Assembly (NCBI RefSeq): GCF_010646885.2
Contig: NZ_CP050700.1
Coordinates: 1,181,001 to 1,245,000, forward strand
Reading direction: 5' to 3'
DNA: 64,000 bases
Origin: Desulfopila sp. IMCC35008
Lineage (GTDB): Bacteria; Desulfobacterota; Desulfobulbia; Desulfobulbales; Desulfocapsaceae
Shown here piece by piece: positions 33,781 to 43,649 of the stretch. A model generated the notes under the pieces. It made no database searches and had not been told where the DNA came from. It was given only the letters and a program-made list of their open reading frames with translations. Position numbers and translations under genes: made by a program. Position 1 is the stretch's first letter. Each line of letters starts with the position of its first letter.

Positions 33781-34764
33781 TTATGCATCCCTGAAACTGC
33801 TCCCGAACTTATCGGTAAGCAACTTTACTATTTTTGTGTGGACATTTTCCACAATTTTTTCTGTAAGTGCCTTGGTGAACGATCGATAGGTGATCGAGAC
33901 CGAGACGCTCTTTATTCCTTTGTCAATCATGTTGCCCTGGAACACATCAAGTATCTCGGCTGATCTGATGAGTTCCTCTCGGCTGTTCTGTATGGTGGCA
34001 AGGAGTTGGCCTTCAGTCACGTTCTGATCTACTACCAGGGAGATATCTCTTCTGGCTGACGGGCGAACCGGCAGTAATGAAAACCTGCTCACTCCTGTTT
34101 TCAACTCGCAGATTGCATCAAAGTTGAGATCAAAATAGCAAACCTCATTTTTGATGCTGAAACTACGGAGAATTTCCGGGTCGATCTTACCGATAGACCC
34201 CAAAAAAGTGCCTCCAGCAAAAACCAGAAGAGCATAGTCGGGATTGCAAAAATTTTCCACACCTTCTTGGGCAGGATGGACAAATTCTATTTCCCCATTG
34301 ATTTCTTCGCTGACACGCAATTCATCAAGCAAGCGCTCAACAACCTTTTGGGTATCGGAAATATCGATGGTATAAGCTGGATCATAAAGAACTGGATCTT
34401 CACTTTGCCTGGAGTCAGTTAATACGCCGGAGATATGTATTATTTCCTGGGGCTTGCTTCTCTCATTTACAGGGTGGAATACTGTACCGATCTCAAAAAG
34501 GCGGACTGCTGATTGCTGGCTTTCAATATCCTTTTTAACGCGTTTAAGAAGGCCCGGCAACAGGAGGGTACGAATAACCCCTTGTTTTTTGGTCAACGGG
34601 TTAAGAAGGCAAACAAATCTTCGGCGAATATCGTCACTGGACAGATGCAGGTTATCTATAAGTCTGGGATCAGTGAAACAGTATGTAGTGGTTTCGCTGA
34701 TGCCTAAGGAAAGCATGAGCGCTGTTGCCCTGTTTCTTTGCAACCTTTGGCTGTCCTGATACAT
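33781..34764 (-). pseudogene. pheT: Phenylalanyl-tRNA synthetase beta chain, C-terminal fragment
   Basis: 327 residues that correspond to the last two fifths of PheT (about 800 residues normally): the synthetase-like core starting RNRATALMLSLGISETTTY, and the C-terminal FDX-ACB domain with PVRPSARRDISLVVDQN and VSVSITYRSFTKALTE. The N-terminal tRNA-binding, B3/4 and B5 parts are absent, and pheS, which normally lies between rplT and pheT, is missing too: only 100 bases separate it from rplT. No RBS before the ATG. Either a deletion has occurred with pheST elsewhere, or the assembly is wrong here. Confidence 0.82.
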
Positions 34765-34797
34765 ATAAATGAGGAAACTAAGTGCTCAATGAATGAA

Positions 34798-34833
34798 CAT
34801 GCCGGTTAATGGTTAAGAACCATTACCGGCATG
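34798..34833 (-). terminator. Inverted repeat downstream of rplT, probable terminator
   Basis: CATGCCGGT(T)AATGGTT and AACCATTACCGGCATG pair over 16 bp with one bulge. No long T run follows on either side, so termination is likely but weak. It lies between rplT and the pheT fragment. Confidence 0.5.
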
Positions 34834-34864
34834 TAGATACAAAAAACGTATAAAACAGGAGGGG

Positions 34865-35221
34865 TTACGCGTTCGCTGCTTTTGCTACCTGAACAACCTT
34901 GGAGAAAGCTTCGGCGTCGAGAATCGCCATGTTCGAGAGTACCTTCCTGTCCAGTTCTACACCGGCCTTTTTCAAGCCGCCGATGAACTGGCTGTAACTC
35001 ATGTCATTCATCCGTGTGCCGGCATTGATGCGGGCAATCCAGAGACGACGAAAATCTCTTTTCTTGGTACGACGATCGCGGTAGGCATATACTAATGCAC
35101 GATCAACAGCCTCAGTGGCTGTACGGTAAAGCCGTGATCGGCCTCCCCTGTAACCTTTTGCAAGCTTCAGAACTCTGTTTCTTCTTCTGCGTGCTTTAAA
35201 ACCTCGTGTAACGCGTGGCAT
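34865..35221 (-). CDS. rplT: 50S ribosomal protein L20
   Basis: 118 residues, standard length: [58 protein letters not shown]. It binds 23S rRNA early in assembly and can repress its own operon. Last gene of thrS-infC-rpmI-rplT. Confidence 0.97.
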   Translation of the reverse strand: MPRVTRGFKARRRRNRVLKLAKGYRGGRSRLYRTATEAVDRALVYAYRDRRTKKRDFRRLWIARINAGTRMNDMSYSQFIGGLKKAGVELDRKVLSNMAILDAEAFSKVVQVAKAANA

Positions 35222-35306
35222 GTTAAACTCCTTTTATCCCTGCAGTACGTGCAGGATCTCATAGCCCGGAGAATATGTCGCTAAAAAGACACCTCCGGCC
35301 AGATCT

Positions 35307-35504
35307 TTACATGTATGGAAGAATCCTTTTGATTCCCTTATGATCAGCGGCTGATACTATATCACTCTGACGCAAGCCGCGCTTTCTTTTAGTCGACTTC
35401 TTGGTCAGGATGTGACTTGAGTACGCTTTATTGCGCTTAAGTTTTCCTGAGCCGGTTTTCGAGAAACGCTTGGCAGCGCCCCGGTTAGTTTTCATCTTTG
35501 GCAT
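35307..35504 (-). CDS. rpmI: 50S ribosomal protein L35
   Basis: 65 residues starting [20 protein letters not shown]; an upstream in-frame ATG at 35546 is not used because GGAG lies before 35504 and family members start here. Very basic ([16 protein letters not shown]). Between infC and rplT, as in most bacteria. Confidence 0.96.
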   Translation of the reverse strand: MPKMKTNRGAAKRFSKTGSGKLKRNKAYSSHILTKKSTKRKRGLRQSDIVSAADHKGIKRILPYM

Positions 35505-35656
35505 GGTAGTTACTCCTTTGCACTCCATATACGTTGCCGACAGCAAAGATCAACCTCATCGAGAGGGAAGTTGATGCAGTCTTTCTTATGATCGGCTTTA
35601 TCGTTAAACGAAAATGGGTTTCAACGGGGAGAGAAATCCATAATCAAAATTCAAAG

Positions 35657-36199
35657 CTATTTTGGTCCTACAAACATCACCAATTGCCGGCCTTCCATCT
35701 TCGGCGGCTGCAGGATAATGGCGTCTTCCTTTAGTGCCTCGGCAATCTTGTTCATTGCTTCCAGACCGATGGACTGGGAATACACAATTTCCCTGCCCCT
35801 GAAACGCATGGTGATTTTCACCTTGTTTCGCTGACCAAGAAATTTTTTAATGTTCTTGATCTTGAAATTCAGGTCGTGTTCTTCTGTCTTGGGTCTGAAC
35901 TTAATCTCTTTTGTTTCAACAGTAGTCTGCTTTTTCTTGGCTTCCTGCTGTTTCTTTTTCTGCTCGTAGCGGAACTTGTCGTAGTTCATTATCCTGCAAA
36001 CAGGCGGATCAGCGTTTGCAGATACTTCGACCAGGTCCAGACCTTCATTATATGCCTTGTCACGAGCTTCGTCTATAGTGACAACGCCGTGTTGTGTTCC
36101 GTCACTACCTATAAGTCGTACTTGCGGGTAACGGATAGCATCATTAATGACAGCTTTTACTTCACGTTGAGCCGGCGTGGGCCTTCCTCTCCTGTTAAT
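35657..36199 (-). CDS. infC: Translation initiation factor IF-3 (ATT start)
   Basis: 180 residues if begun at the ATT at 36197-36199, which reads (M)NRRGRPTPAQREVKAVINDA. GGAGGA lies six bases upstream. The first ATG in frame (35989) would delete the whole N-terminal domain, which is clearly present (VRLIGSDGTQHGVVTIDEAR, then CRIMNYDKFRYEQ). The C-terminal domain has KIKNIKKFLGQRNKVKITMR. IF-3 binds the 30S subunit and checks start codons. infC commonly uses AUU, so that IF-3 limits its own synthesis. Confidence 0.94.
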   Translation of the reverse strand: MNRRGRPTPAQREVKAVINDAIRYPQVRLIGSDGTQHGVVTIDEARDKAYNEGLDLVEVSANADPPVCRIMNYDKFRYEQKKKQQEAKKKQTTVETKEIKFRPKTEEHDLNFKIKNIKKFLGQRNKVKITMRFRGREIVYSQSIGLEAMNKIAEALKEDAIILQPPKMEGRQLVMFVGPK

Positions 36200-36327
36200 A
36201 ACTGTTCCTCCATTGAAATTTTACGAGCTGTAAAGAAATAAGTATTCTTCACCGTTATAAAAAGATCATGATAATAGCGTATTTTTTCCATCCGGTACAT
36301 GATTAAATTCATCAGGATGAAAAAAAA

Positions 36328-38256
36328 TCAGATTCCTCTTCCTGATTGTACCTCATTACGGACTTTATCTGCAAACTCGTTGATGGACATAGGTGGCAGG
36401 TTCTTACCGTCCCTCAACCTGACTGTGACTTGGTTGCTTTCCTTTTCCTTGTCTCCGATGATTAGCATATACGGTATCTTAGCCAATTGAGCTTCGCGTA
36501 TTTTGTAGTTCAATTTCTCGTTTCGAAGATCTTTTTCAATACGCAGTCCGGCTTTTCTCAAGGCGCCGTAAACTTCTTCGCAGTAATCGGCCTGATCATC
36601 AGTAATATTGAGTATGCGTGCCTGTACCGGAGCAAACCAGAGTGGAAAGACGCCAGCGTAGTGCTCAATCAACACACCAATGAAGCGTTCCAGTGAACCC
36701 ATCAGGGCTCTATGTATCATTATTGGTTGATGTTCAGCGTTATCGGCTCCGACAAAGCTCATTTCAAAACGTTCCGGCAGGTTGAAGTCGACCTGAATGG
36801 TGGAGCATTGCCAGGAGCGAGAAAGCTGGTCCTTGATCTTGATGTCTATTTTGGGTCCGTAGAAAACACCTTCACCCGGATCGATCTCATAATTGAGTCC
36901 TTTTTTCTCCAGGGCGAGCTTCAGGGCGTTGGTTGCAGCCTCCCAGTTTTCATCGGTACCGACATATTTCTCCGGTCTTGTGGAGAGGTAAATGTCGTAA
37001 TCGTCAAATCCGAAGGTTTTCAGGATATGCAGGTTGAGTTCGAGGATATTAAATATCTCGTCTTCAAGCTGGTCTGGGCGACAGAAGATGTGTGCATCGT
37101 CCTGGGTAAAACCGCGAACGCGCAACAAGCCGTGGAGTGCACCGGCACGTTCATAACGATATACGGTACCCAGTTCAGCCCAGCGCAAGGGGAATTCCCG
37201 GTAACTCCTCTTCTTTGATTGATAGACACCGATATGGAAGGGGCAGTTCATCGGTTTGAGCTGGTACTGAACGTCATCAATATCCATAGCCGAATACATA
37301 TTCTCGCCGTAGAAATCGAGATGACCGGAGGTCTTCCAGAGATCCTGGCGGGCAATATGCGGCGTATACAGGAGTTCGTAACCGTGCTGGTAGTGTTCGT
37401 CCTTCCAGTAGTCCTCAATAAGTCTTCGTAATTGGGCACCTTTTGGTTGCCACAAAATAAGGCCTGGACCGATCTGATCCTCGGTGGTGAATAGTTCCAG
37501 TTCCTTGCCGAGTTTGCGATGGTCTCGTTTTTTGGCTTCCTCAAGAGCGTTGAGGTGTTTTTTGAGTGCCTTGGCGTCAAAGAATGCCGTCCCATAAATA
37601 CGCTGGAGAACATCTCGTTTCTCGTCACCACGCCAGTAAGCACCGGCTACGCGAAGCAGCTTAAACGCCTTGATAAAAGAGGTGTTCGGTACGTGCGGGC
37701 CCCGGCAGAGGTCGACAAAATCACCCACACTGTAGAGGGAGACTGTTTCCGTTTCAAGATCCTCAATGAGTTCGACCTTGTATTTTTCTCCTTCGGCAGC
37801 AAAGGATTTGATGGCTTCAGCGCTTGGCAACTCCTTGCGGCTAAATGGAATATTCTGGGCAGCGATCTCCTGCATCCGTGCTTCAATTTTCTCGAAATCT
37901 TCCGGAGTGAAGGCCTCGTCGCGCAGGAAATCGTAATAAAAACCGTTTTCAATGGCCGGTCCAATAGCAACTTTTACATTGTCACCGAAAAGATCCCGAA
38001 CCGCATGAGCCATGATATGAGCGGTGGAGTGGCGAATGACATCAAGCCCTTCCTCACTGTTAATCTGGATCGGGGTAAGAACGGTATCCTCGGTCAGGGG
38101 CGTAAGTAGGTCGATTACTTGGTCACCTGCATAGGCAGCAACGGTCCTCTTACGTTGTTTGTTGGAAAGAAGCTGAGAAAGTGCATCCTGGACGGTTGCA
38201 CCGACAGATACGGAGATGGATTCTCCATCTTTCAGGGTAATAGCAATGTCTGACAT
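36328..38256 (-). CDS. thrS: Threonyl-tRNA synthetase
   Basis: 642 residues, full length. The N-terminal TGS domain (ITLKDGESISVSVGATVQDA), editing domain with HSTAHIMAHAVRDLFG and YYDF, catalytic class II core with PMNCPFHIGVYQSKKRSYRE and RYERAGALHGLLRVRGFTQD, and the anticodon-binding domain from QARILNITDDQADY. First gene of the thrS-infC-rpmI-rplT operon, 130 bases upstream of infC. Confidence 0.97.
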   Translation of the reverse strand: MSDIAITLKDGESISVSVGATVQDALSQLLSNKQRKRTVAAYAGDQVIDLLTPLTEDTVLTPIQINSEEGLDVIRHSTAHIMAHAVRDLFGDNVKVAIGPAIENGFYYDFLRDEAFTPEDFEKIEARMQEIAAQNIPFSRKELPSAEAIKSFAAEGEKYKVELIEDLETETVSLYSVGDFVDLCRGPHVPNTSFIKAFKLLRVAGAYWRGDEKRDVLQRIYGTAFFDAKALKKHLNALEEAKKRDHRKLGKELELFTTEDQIGPGLILWQPKGAQLRRLIEDYWKDEHYQHGYELLYTPHIARQDLWKTSGHLDFYGENMYSAMDIDDVQYQLKPMNCPFHIGVYQSKKRSYREFPLRWAELGTVYRYERAGALHGLLRVRGFTQDDAHIFCRPDQLEDEIFNILELNLHILKTFGFDDYDIYLSTRPEKYVGTDENWEAATNALKLALEKKGLNYEIDPGEGVFYGPKIDIKIKDQLSRSWQCSTIQVDFNLPERFEMSFVGADNAEHQPIMIHRALMGSLERFIGVLIEHYAGVFPLWFAPVQARILNITDDQADYCEEVYGALRKAGLRIEKDLRNEKLNYKIREAQLAKIPYMLIIGDKEKESNQVTVRLRDGKNLPPMSINEFADKVRNEVQSGRGI

Positions 38257-38333
38257 GGGATACCTTCCAAAGAAAAATAAAGGCTAAAGATGAACGACAC
38301 CATCTTTTCGTCGTTTATCTTTAGCCTATTATC

Positions 38334-38408
38334 TGGTAGGCGCGGGCGGGATTGAACCGCCGACATCCACCACGTCAAGGTGGCGCTCTCCCACTGAGCT
38401 ACGCGCCT
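38334..38408 (-). tRNA. tRNA-Val (anticodon GAC)
   Basis: 75 nt with encoded CCA. Acceptor AGGCGCG / CGCGCCT, anticodon arm CCACC-TTGACGT-GGTGG, T arm GGTTCAATC. Just upstream of thrS on the same strand. Confidence 0.95.
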
Positions 38409-38533
38409 GCTTACGCAAGTTGTGTGGAATAATTCGCCCGGAAGTACCCGTGGCGAAGAACCTGCTTGAAATACCAATATTGGGATATGATGTCAAGCAA
38501 AAATGGTTCATAATTCTCGCAAAAAGTGTTTTT

Positions 38534-39136
38534 TCAGGATGCTGGAGAACGACTCTCTATAGCCCTGGCCAGGGTGTGTTTGTCTGCGTACTTGATATCC
38601 ATCCCCATAGGAATGCCGCAGGCAAGACGACTTAACTTTACCTGGCGGGTGTGCAGAATGTCAATCAGGTAGGAGGCAGTCGCTTCACCAGGTACGGTAG
38701 AACTGGTGGCGATAAGTATTTCCTTTGGCACCCCTGTGCTGATCCTGGCGACTAATTCACGTACTTTCAACTCGTCGGGACCAATGCCGTCGATGGGAGA
38801 AAGTACCCCATGCAAAATATGGTAATGGCCACGGAAGCTTGCTGTTTTCTCGATGGCCATAAGGTCACCGGGTTCTTCAACTACACAGACAAGTTCCTCA
38901 TTACGTTTCGGATCGGAGCAGATTGCGCAAGGATCGCTCTCAGAAAAGGCAAAACAGCAAGAGCAGAGCTTTATGGACTCATGGAGCTCTGAGAGGGCAA
39001 CGGATAATTCCTTGGCGTAACCGGATGGTCGCCGCAGAATATTCAGTGCCAGCCGGGTTGCTGTTTTTTTACCAATCCCCGGGAGCTTGCCGAGATCTTC
39101 TATTAACCGGTCAAGGGCGGGAGGGACGACTTGCAT
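38534..39136 (-). CDS. recR: Recombination protein RecR
   Basis: 200 residues. Helix-hairpin-helix LPGIGKKTATRLALNIL, the Cys4 zinc finger (LCSCC ... CAICSD), and the Toprim domain with VVEEPGDLMAIE and GVLSPIDGIGPDEL. It acts with RecF/RecO to load RecA at gaps. Directly follows ybaB (one-base gap) in the conserved dnaX-ybaB-recR operon. Confidence 0.96.
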   Translation of the reverse strand: MQVVPPALDRLIEDLGKLPGIGKKTATRLALNILRRPSGYAKELSVALSELHESIKLCSCCFAFSESDPCAICSDPKRNEELVCVVEEPGDLMAIEKTASFRGHYHILHGVLSPIDGIGPDELKVRELVARISTGVPKEILIATSSTVPGEATASYLIDILHTRQVKLSRLACGIPMGMDIKYADKHTLARAIESRSPAS

Positions 39137-39137
39137 G

Positions 39138-39458
39138 TTACTGGAAAAAATTGGTGAGACCAGGCAGATTGAGACCGCCCGTTAATTGTCCAAGTTCCTG
39201 TTTGCTGAGTTCCTTGGCCTTTCTTATAGCTTCATTTGTGGCAGACACAATCAGGTCCTCGAGCATTTTAGATTCATCAGGCGTAATCAGGGCCTTTTCG
39301 ATCTGAACGGCGAGTACATCGCCCTGGCCATTTACAGTAACGTTGACCATGCCACCACCGGCACTGCCGACGATTGACTTCTTGGCAAGTTCTCCCTGTA
39401 TTTCCTTCATCTTCTGTTGCATCTGTTGTGCCTGCTGCATGATGCTGCTCATGTCCAT
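39138..39458 (-). CDS. ybaB: YbaB/EbfC family nucleoid-associated protein
   Basis: 106 residues: MDMSSIMQQAQQMQQKMKEI then the conserved VNVTVNGQGDVLAVQIEKAL and EDLIVSATNEAIRKAKEL. Small DNA-binding dimer. Located between dnaX and recR, as usual. Confidence 0.95.
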   Translation of the reverse strand: MDMSSIMQQAQQMQQKMKEIQGELAKKSIVGSAGGGMVNVTVNGQGDVLAVQIEKALITPDESKMLEDLIVSATNEAIRKAKELSKQELGQLTGGLNLPGLTNFFQ

Positions 39459-39488
39459 GACTCTTCTTCTCCTTATACAGTGTCTCTA

Positions 39489-41279
39489 TTATCTACTTCT
39501 GGGGCCGATCCGGATATCGCCGATTTCTCCGTTGAAGATTTCGGCGGTCATAACTGTCAGTGGATCATTGGCCAGTTTATTTCGTTTTTCCCTGGGGGAT
39601 TCACCATTCTGCTCATCCCCGTTGATTTCTTCTTCCGGCAGTATGAAGTGTACAGTGAGGTCTTTCTGGAAAAAATCAAGGACGAACTCGGTGAGTTCTG
39701 TTTTGTTTTCCTTCTGTCGTAACAGGGAGCACTCTGCAGGATCGTTGTAATGGATGTGGAGTTCGTTTCCTGCCTCCTTTACCGAATCGGATCTGTTGAG
39801 CAACTGAGACATCCATACCTTTCTATCTTTGACATATTCAAGAAAATCAGGCCAATCTTTACGGATGTCCTTTTCGTGAGATCGTATTTCAACGGGTTGA
39901 GGCGGTTCACTATACGTGTCGTGGAGAGGCGGTCCGGCCATTTCTGATGGCAACGGTGGCTGTTCCTCAAGTATCGGCGGCTCTGTTTCTTCTTTGGGCT
40001 GTACCACCCCAGATTCCGGTTGCGAATTTAGCTGCTGATCAGTGGGAGGGGTGAGGAGTTCTTTTTTTTTTACCGGGGGCTCAGTGGTTTTCTCTGGTTC
40101 AGCGGTTACCGGCTGAACAGCACCATCTTCAAGTCCAGAAAATCCACCTGTCAACTGATTGATCTTGTCGAGAATGTCGGATACGGGAACAACATTTGCT
40201 GCTTCCATCATCCTGAGCAAGCCTGTTTCAATCGCGAGTCTTGGCTGACTTGAATTACGAACCTCCTCAACCATATTCATTAAGAGATTGAGTTTAAGAT
40301 GGATGGTCTGGGCATTTATTTCCGGGACCAGGTTGGTAAAACGCTCCAGTTCCTCCGGCGGCAGGTCGATAAGCTCGTTGCAGCCATTTATACGGGTGAG
40401 GAGGAGGGTCCGAAAGCAGTCGAGGAGATCCGCAGTAAATCGTTTTAAATCCATCCCCCCGCTATAAAGCTGATCCAGGCTGACAAGTGCTGTCTTCCTG
40501 TCTCCTTGCAGGAGTGCTGCAACCAGTTGTATCAGCAGGTCGCGGTTGACCAGACCGAGGACTTCTGCCACATCTTCGACGGTTATCTGTTTTTCCCCGA
40601 AAGAAAATACCTGGTCGAGCAGGCTGAGGCCATCACGCACGGAGCCTTCTGCCTCCCGAACGATAAGGGCGATGGCCTGCGGCTCTATAGCGATGTTTTC
40701 ACCTTCCGCCAGTTTTGTAAAATGAGAGGTTAACTCCTTGGCGGGGATACGCTTGAGCTCATACTGCTGGCAACGTGAGAGAATGGTTATAGGTATCTTA
40801 TGTCGCTCGGTGGTGGCGAACATGAATTTGACATGGGGAGGTGGCTCTTCAAGGGTTTTCAACAGGGCATTGAATGCCTCTGTTGTCAGCATATGGACCT
40901 CGTCAATGATTATGATCTTAAATCGACAAGAGCTGGGTGCAAACTTTATCTTTTCCTTGAGTTCCCTGATTTCCTGGATGCCGCGATTTGAAGCACCGTC
41001 AATCTCAATGAGGTCCAGAGCGGCACCGCTTGTTATTTCACGACATGGATTGCACTCGTTACATGGAGGGGTTTCGGTGGAACTATCGCAATTGACCGCT
41101 TTGGCCATGATACGTGCAAGCGTTGTTTTACCGACACCGCGGACACCAGAAAAGAGAATGGCATGGGCGACCCGGTTTTTGCGGATACTGTTCTGGAGAG
41201 TCTTGACCACGAAACCCTGTCCGACAACTTCGCTGAAGGTTTGGGGGCGTGACTTTCTGGCTAAGACAAGATAGGACAT
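39489..41279 (-). CDS. dnaX: DNA polymerase III subunit gamma/tau
   Basis: 596 residues from MSYLVLARKSRPQTFSEVVG (an upstream TTG at 41285 is possible). AAA+ ATPase: Walker A SGVRGVGKTTLA, the zinc site with CDSSTETPPCNECNPC, Walker B IIIDEVHMLT, sensor ATTERHKIPITILSRCQQY. A Pro/Glu-rich linker at about 370-470 joins to a tau-type C-terminal domain. It is the clamp loader motor of the replisome. The SRP RNA gene lies just upstream. Confidence 0.95.
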   Translation of the reverse strand: MSYLVLARKSRPQTFSEVVGQGFVVKTLQNSIRKNRVAHAILFSGVRGVGKTTLARIMAKAVNCDSSTETPPCNECNPCREITSGAALDLIEIDGASNRGIQEIRELKEKIKFAPSSCRFKIIIIDEVHMLTTEAFNALLKTLEEPPPHVKFMFATTERHKIPITILSRCQQYELKRIPAKELTSHFTKLAEGENIAIEPQAIALIVREAEGSVRDGLSLLDQVFSFGEKQITVEDVAEVLGLVNRDLLIQLVAALLQGDRKTALVSLDQLYSGGMDLKRFTADLLDCFRTLLLTRINGCNELIDLPPEELERFTNLVPEINAQTIHLKLNLLMNMVEEVRNSSQPRLAIETGLLRMMEAANVVPVSDILDKINQLTGGFSGLEDGAVQPVTAEPEKTTEPPVKKKELLTPPTDQQLNSQPESGVVQPKEETEPPILEEQPPLPSEMAGPPLHDTYSEPPQPVEIRSHEKDIRKDWPDFLEYVKDRKVWMSQLLNRSDSVKEAGNELHIHYNDPAECSLLRQKENKTELTEFVLDFFQKDLTVHFILPEEEINGDEQNGESPREKRNKLANDPLTVMTAEIFNGEIGDIRIGPRSR

Positions 41280-41323
41280 GTACAACCCTCGAAGGAGATT
41301 TCAGTAAGGTGCATAAAAAAGAT

Positions 41324-41423
41324 GATAGCCGGGCTACCTGCGGCACACAAAGGGTGTCACTACCGTTGCTTCCTCCCGGACCTGGCGGAGTTCGTGATCC
41401 TTCGTTGCGCAGACCCGGCTATC
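41324..41423 (-). ncRNA. ffs: Signal recognition particle RNA, small bacterial type (4.5S)
   Basis: About 100 nt that fold to one long hairpin: GATAGCCGGGT at one end pairs with ACCCGGCTATC-type sequence at the other. It carries the invariant tip with CAGGTCCGGGAGGAAGCA. It lies 40-45 bases upstream of dnaX and downstream of tRNA-Ser, a common order. Confidence 0.93.
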
Positions 41424-41439
41424 AAACCGAAATCATTTA

Positions 41440-41525
41440 TGGCGGAGAGGGTGAGATTCGAACTCACGGTACTTGCGTACACACGCGTTCCAGGCGTGCA
41501 CCTTAAGCCACTCGGTCACCTCTCC
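41440..41525 (-). tRNA. tRNA-Ser (anticodon GGA)
   Basis: 86 nt with encoded CCA and a long variable arm (TGTACGCAAGTACC). Acceptor GGAGAGG / CCTCTCC, anticodon loop CTGGAAC in ACGCCTGGAACGCGT, T arm GTTCGAATC. Confidence 0.95.
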
Positions 41526-41639
41526 GTATCGGTTGCCCGATGAAATTGTGGGATACTATGTAAACGTTCGTTTCAGTTTTGGCAATGAAAAATTAGCATA
41601 GTTGCAAAAAAAGCAGGTGAACGCAGTGAATGAAAAATT

Positions 41640-42131
41640 CTATCTCCTTGCTTTAAAAAACTGCCGGAGCAACTCACCACACTCGTGCTCCATTATGCCT
41701 GAGGTTATTTTTAACTTATGGTTGAACCGCTGATCAGTGCCTATGGGGTACAAAGAGGCCACTGCACCAGTTTTCGGATCGGTTGCGCCATACACAAGGC
41801 GCTCGATCCTGGCGTGGATGATTGCGCCGATGCACATCAGGCATGGCTCAAGTGTAACATAAAGTGTGGTTCCGGGTAAGCGATAATTCTCAATACCCTT
41901 GGCAGCGATACGCAAAACCCGTATTTCGGCGTGGCCGGTGGGGTCGTGTGCGGTAATGGTTTTGTTTCCTGCTGCTGCCAGGATGTTGCCGTTTTTGACA
42001 AGCAATGCACCAACGGGGACTTCCCCATTTTCCGAAGCGGTCTTTGCTGCTTTTACCGCAAGTGTCATATATCCGAGGTCTTCCTGGTTGACTGAGGCTG
42101 TGTCAGCCCTGAGGCTGCCCTGATGTAACAT
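41640..42131 (-). CDS. tadA: tRNA-specific adenosine deaminase
   Basis: 163 residues. Zinc deaminase motifs HAEIRVLRIAAKG and TLEPCLMCIGAIIHARIERL, with the catalytic Glu after His, and the A-specific YGATDPKTGAVAS. It deaminates A34 to inosine in tRNA-Arg(ACG). The start may be a later codon, since the first 20 residues are weakly conserved. Confidence 0.93.
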   Translation of the reverse strand: MLHQGSLRADTASVNQEDLGYMTLAVKAAKTASENGEVPVGALLVKNGNILAAAGNKTITAHDPTGHAEIRVLRIAAKGIENYRLPGTTLYVTLEPCLMCIGAIIHARIERLVYGATDPKTGAVASLYPIGTDQRFNHKLKITSGIMEHECGELLRQFFKARR

Positions 42132-42242
42132 GATATAATTAAATTTCAGTTATGGTGAGGGATTGCAATTTGCTGAGATTGTGTTGTATATAGTAACTAT
42201 TGATTACAATTTTGAAATACCAATAACGAAAATGGATTCACT

Positions 42243-43649
42243 ATGTTTAATGTACTTCTCTTTGACCCATTTGACGATACCAGGAAAAGCATGGAAGCCG
42301 CACTCGGGGATCGATGCACACTTACTTGTAAATCAAGTAGTGATGGGCTAAAGACGGAAATTGAGGCCAGGGAGTATGATCTGGTTTTTCTCGATATCGA
42401 CGCCGACAGCAATACATCGATGAAACTGTTGGAACTGCTTCATGGTAAGAATCCATACATCCCGGTCATATTAACAAGTAAATCTGAAAAAGCCGAGATT
42501 ATTGTACAGGCCATGAATAAGGGTGCCTCTGATTTTATCGTTCATCCGGTCTCGCAAACCCGTATCAACATTGTTGTCGATAAAGCTATTGAAACCAGGG
42601 ATAACAGACTTGAAATCGCCTATCATCGTCACCGGCAGGATGTTGTGTATAATTTCAGAGATGTTATTGCCGAGAGCACCCGGATGAAGGACGTCCTGAC
42701 CAGTCTGGAGCGATTTGCCAATACCGATTCAACCATATTGATTACCGGGGATACGGGTACCGGCAAAAGTTTTCTCTCAGGGACCGTCCATTTTAATTCC
42801 CCACGTCGAAAAAAGCCGTTTGTAAAAATAAATTGTGCCAATATTCCAGAGAGTTTGCTGGAATCAGAATTATTCGGTCATGAAAAAGGATCCTTTACCG
42901 GAGCTGATAAGCAGCGGGTGGGCCGTTTCGAACAGGCGTCTGGTGGTACTATTTTCCTCGATGAAATTGGCGAAATGGCGCTTGGCCTGCAAACAAAGCT
43001 GTTGCGGGTACTCGAGGAACGAGCCTTTGAGCGTGTGGGAGGGAACAAGACCATACATGTAGATGTGAGAATAATTGCCGCAACCAACAAAAACCTGCAG
43101 CAGCAAGTTGAAAAAGGTGAGTTTCGGGAAGATCTTTACTATCGTATTAATGTGTTACCGATTCGTCTGCCTTCACTCAAGGAGAGAGCAGAATGTTTGT
43201 TACCTCTCTCACGGTTGTTGCTCAAAAAGGTGTGCCGTTCCATGCGAAGGGATATCAATGATTTTTCCACCAACGCTTCCCGAAAGATAATTAACTATCC
43301 TTGGCCGGGTAACATCCGGCAACTATCAAACACTATTGAGCGGGCAGTGATCCTGGAAGACGACACTATAATTCATAGCCGCAATTTGACTCTGCCGGGT
43401 GAGATTGGGGATGAGAAATATGAGCCGGAACAGGTGGCAGACAATATTTCTGTAGACGCCAATGAGCAAAGAGCAGGAGGCAATATCTCCCTGGCAGATC
43501 AGGAGCGTCAGTTGATTATTGCTGCCCTGGAAGAGAACCTCTGGGTGCAGAAAAATGCTGCGAAAACCTTGGGTATCAGTCCGCGGTCACTCAATTACAA
43601 GATAAACAAGTTTGGGATCAGACATCCGCACTGGCGGAGGAACGCGTAA
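42243..43649 (+). CDS. Sigma-54-dependent response regulator (NtrC type)
   Basis: 468 residues. Receiver domain at about 1-120 with the phospho-acceptor Asp in [15 protein letters not shown]+ domain at 135-375 with Walker [24 protein letters not shown] (the sigma-54 contact loop, GSFTGA instead of GAFTGA), Walker [13 protein letters not shown] and the arginine finger region [18 protein letters not shown] Fis-type helix-turn-helix ends it ([20 protein letters not shown]). No histidine kinase is adjacent. Its end overlaps the convergent PilZ gene by 32 bases. Confidence 0.93.
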   Translation: MFNVLLFDPFDDTRKSMEAALGDRCTLTCKSSSDGLKTEIEAREYDLVFLDIDADSNTSMKLLELLHGKNPYIPVILTSKSEKAEIIVQAMNKGASDFIVHPVSQTRINIVVDKAIETRDNRLEIAYHRHRQDVVYNFRDVIAESTRMKDVLTSLERFANTDSTILITGDTGTGKSFLSGTVHFNSPRRKKPFVKINCANIPESLLESELFGHEKGSFTGADKQRVGRFEQASGGTIFLDEIGEMALGLQTKLLRVLEERAFERVGGNKTIHVDVRIIAATNKNLQQQVEKGEFREDLYYRINVLPIRLPSLKERAECLLPLSRLLLKKVCRSMRRDINDFSTNASRKIINYPWPGNIRQLSNTIERAVILEDDTIIHSRNLTLPGEIGDEKYEPEQVADNISVDANEQRAGGNISLADQERQLIIAALEENLWVQKNAAKTLGISPRSLNYKINKFGIRHPHWRRNA

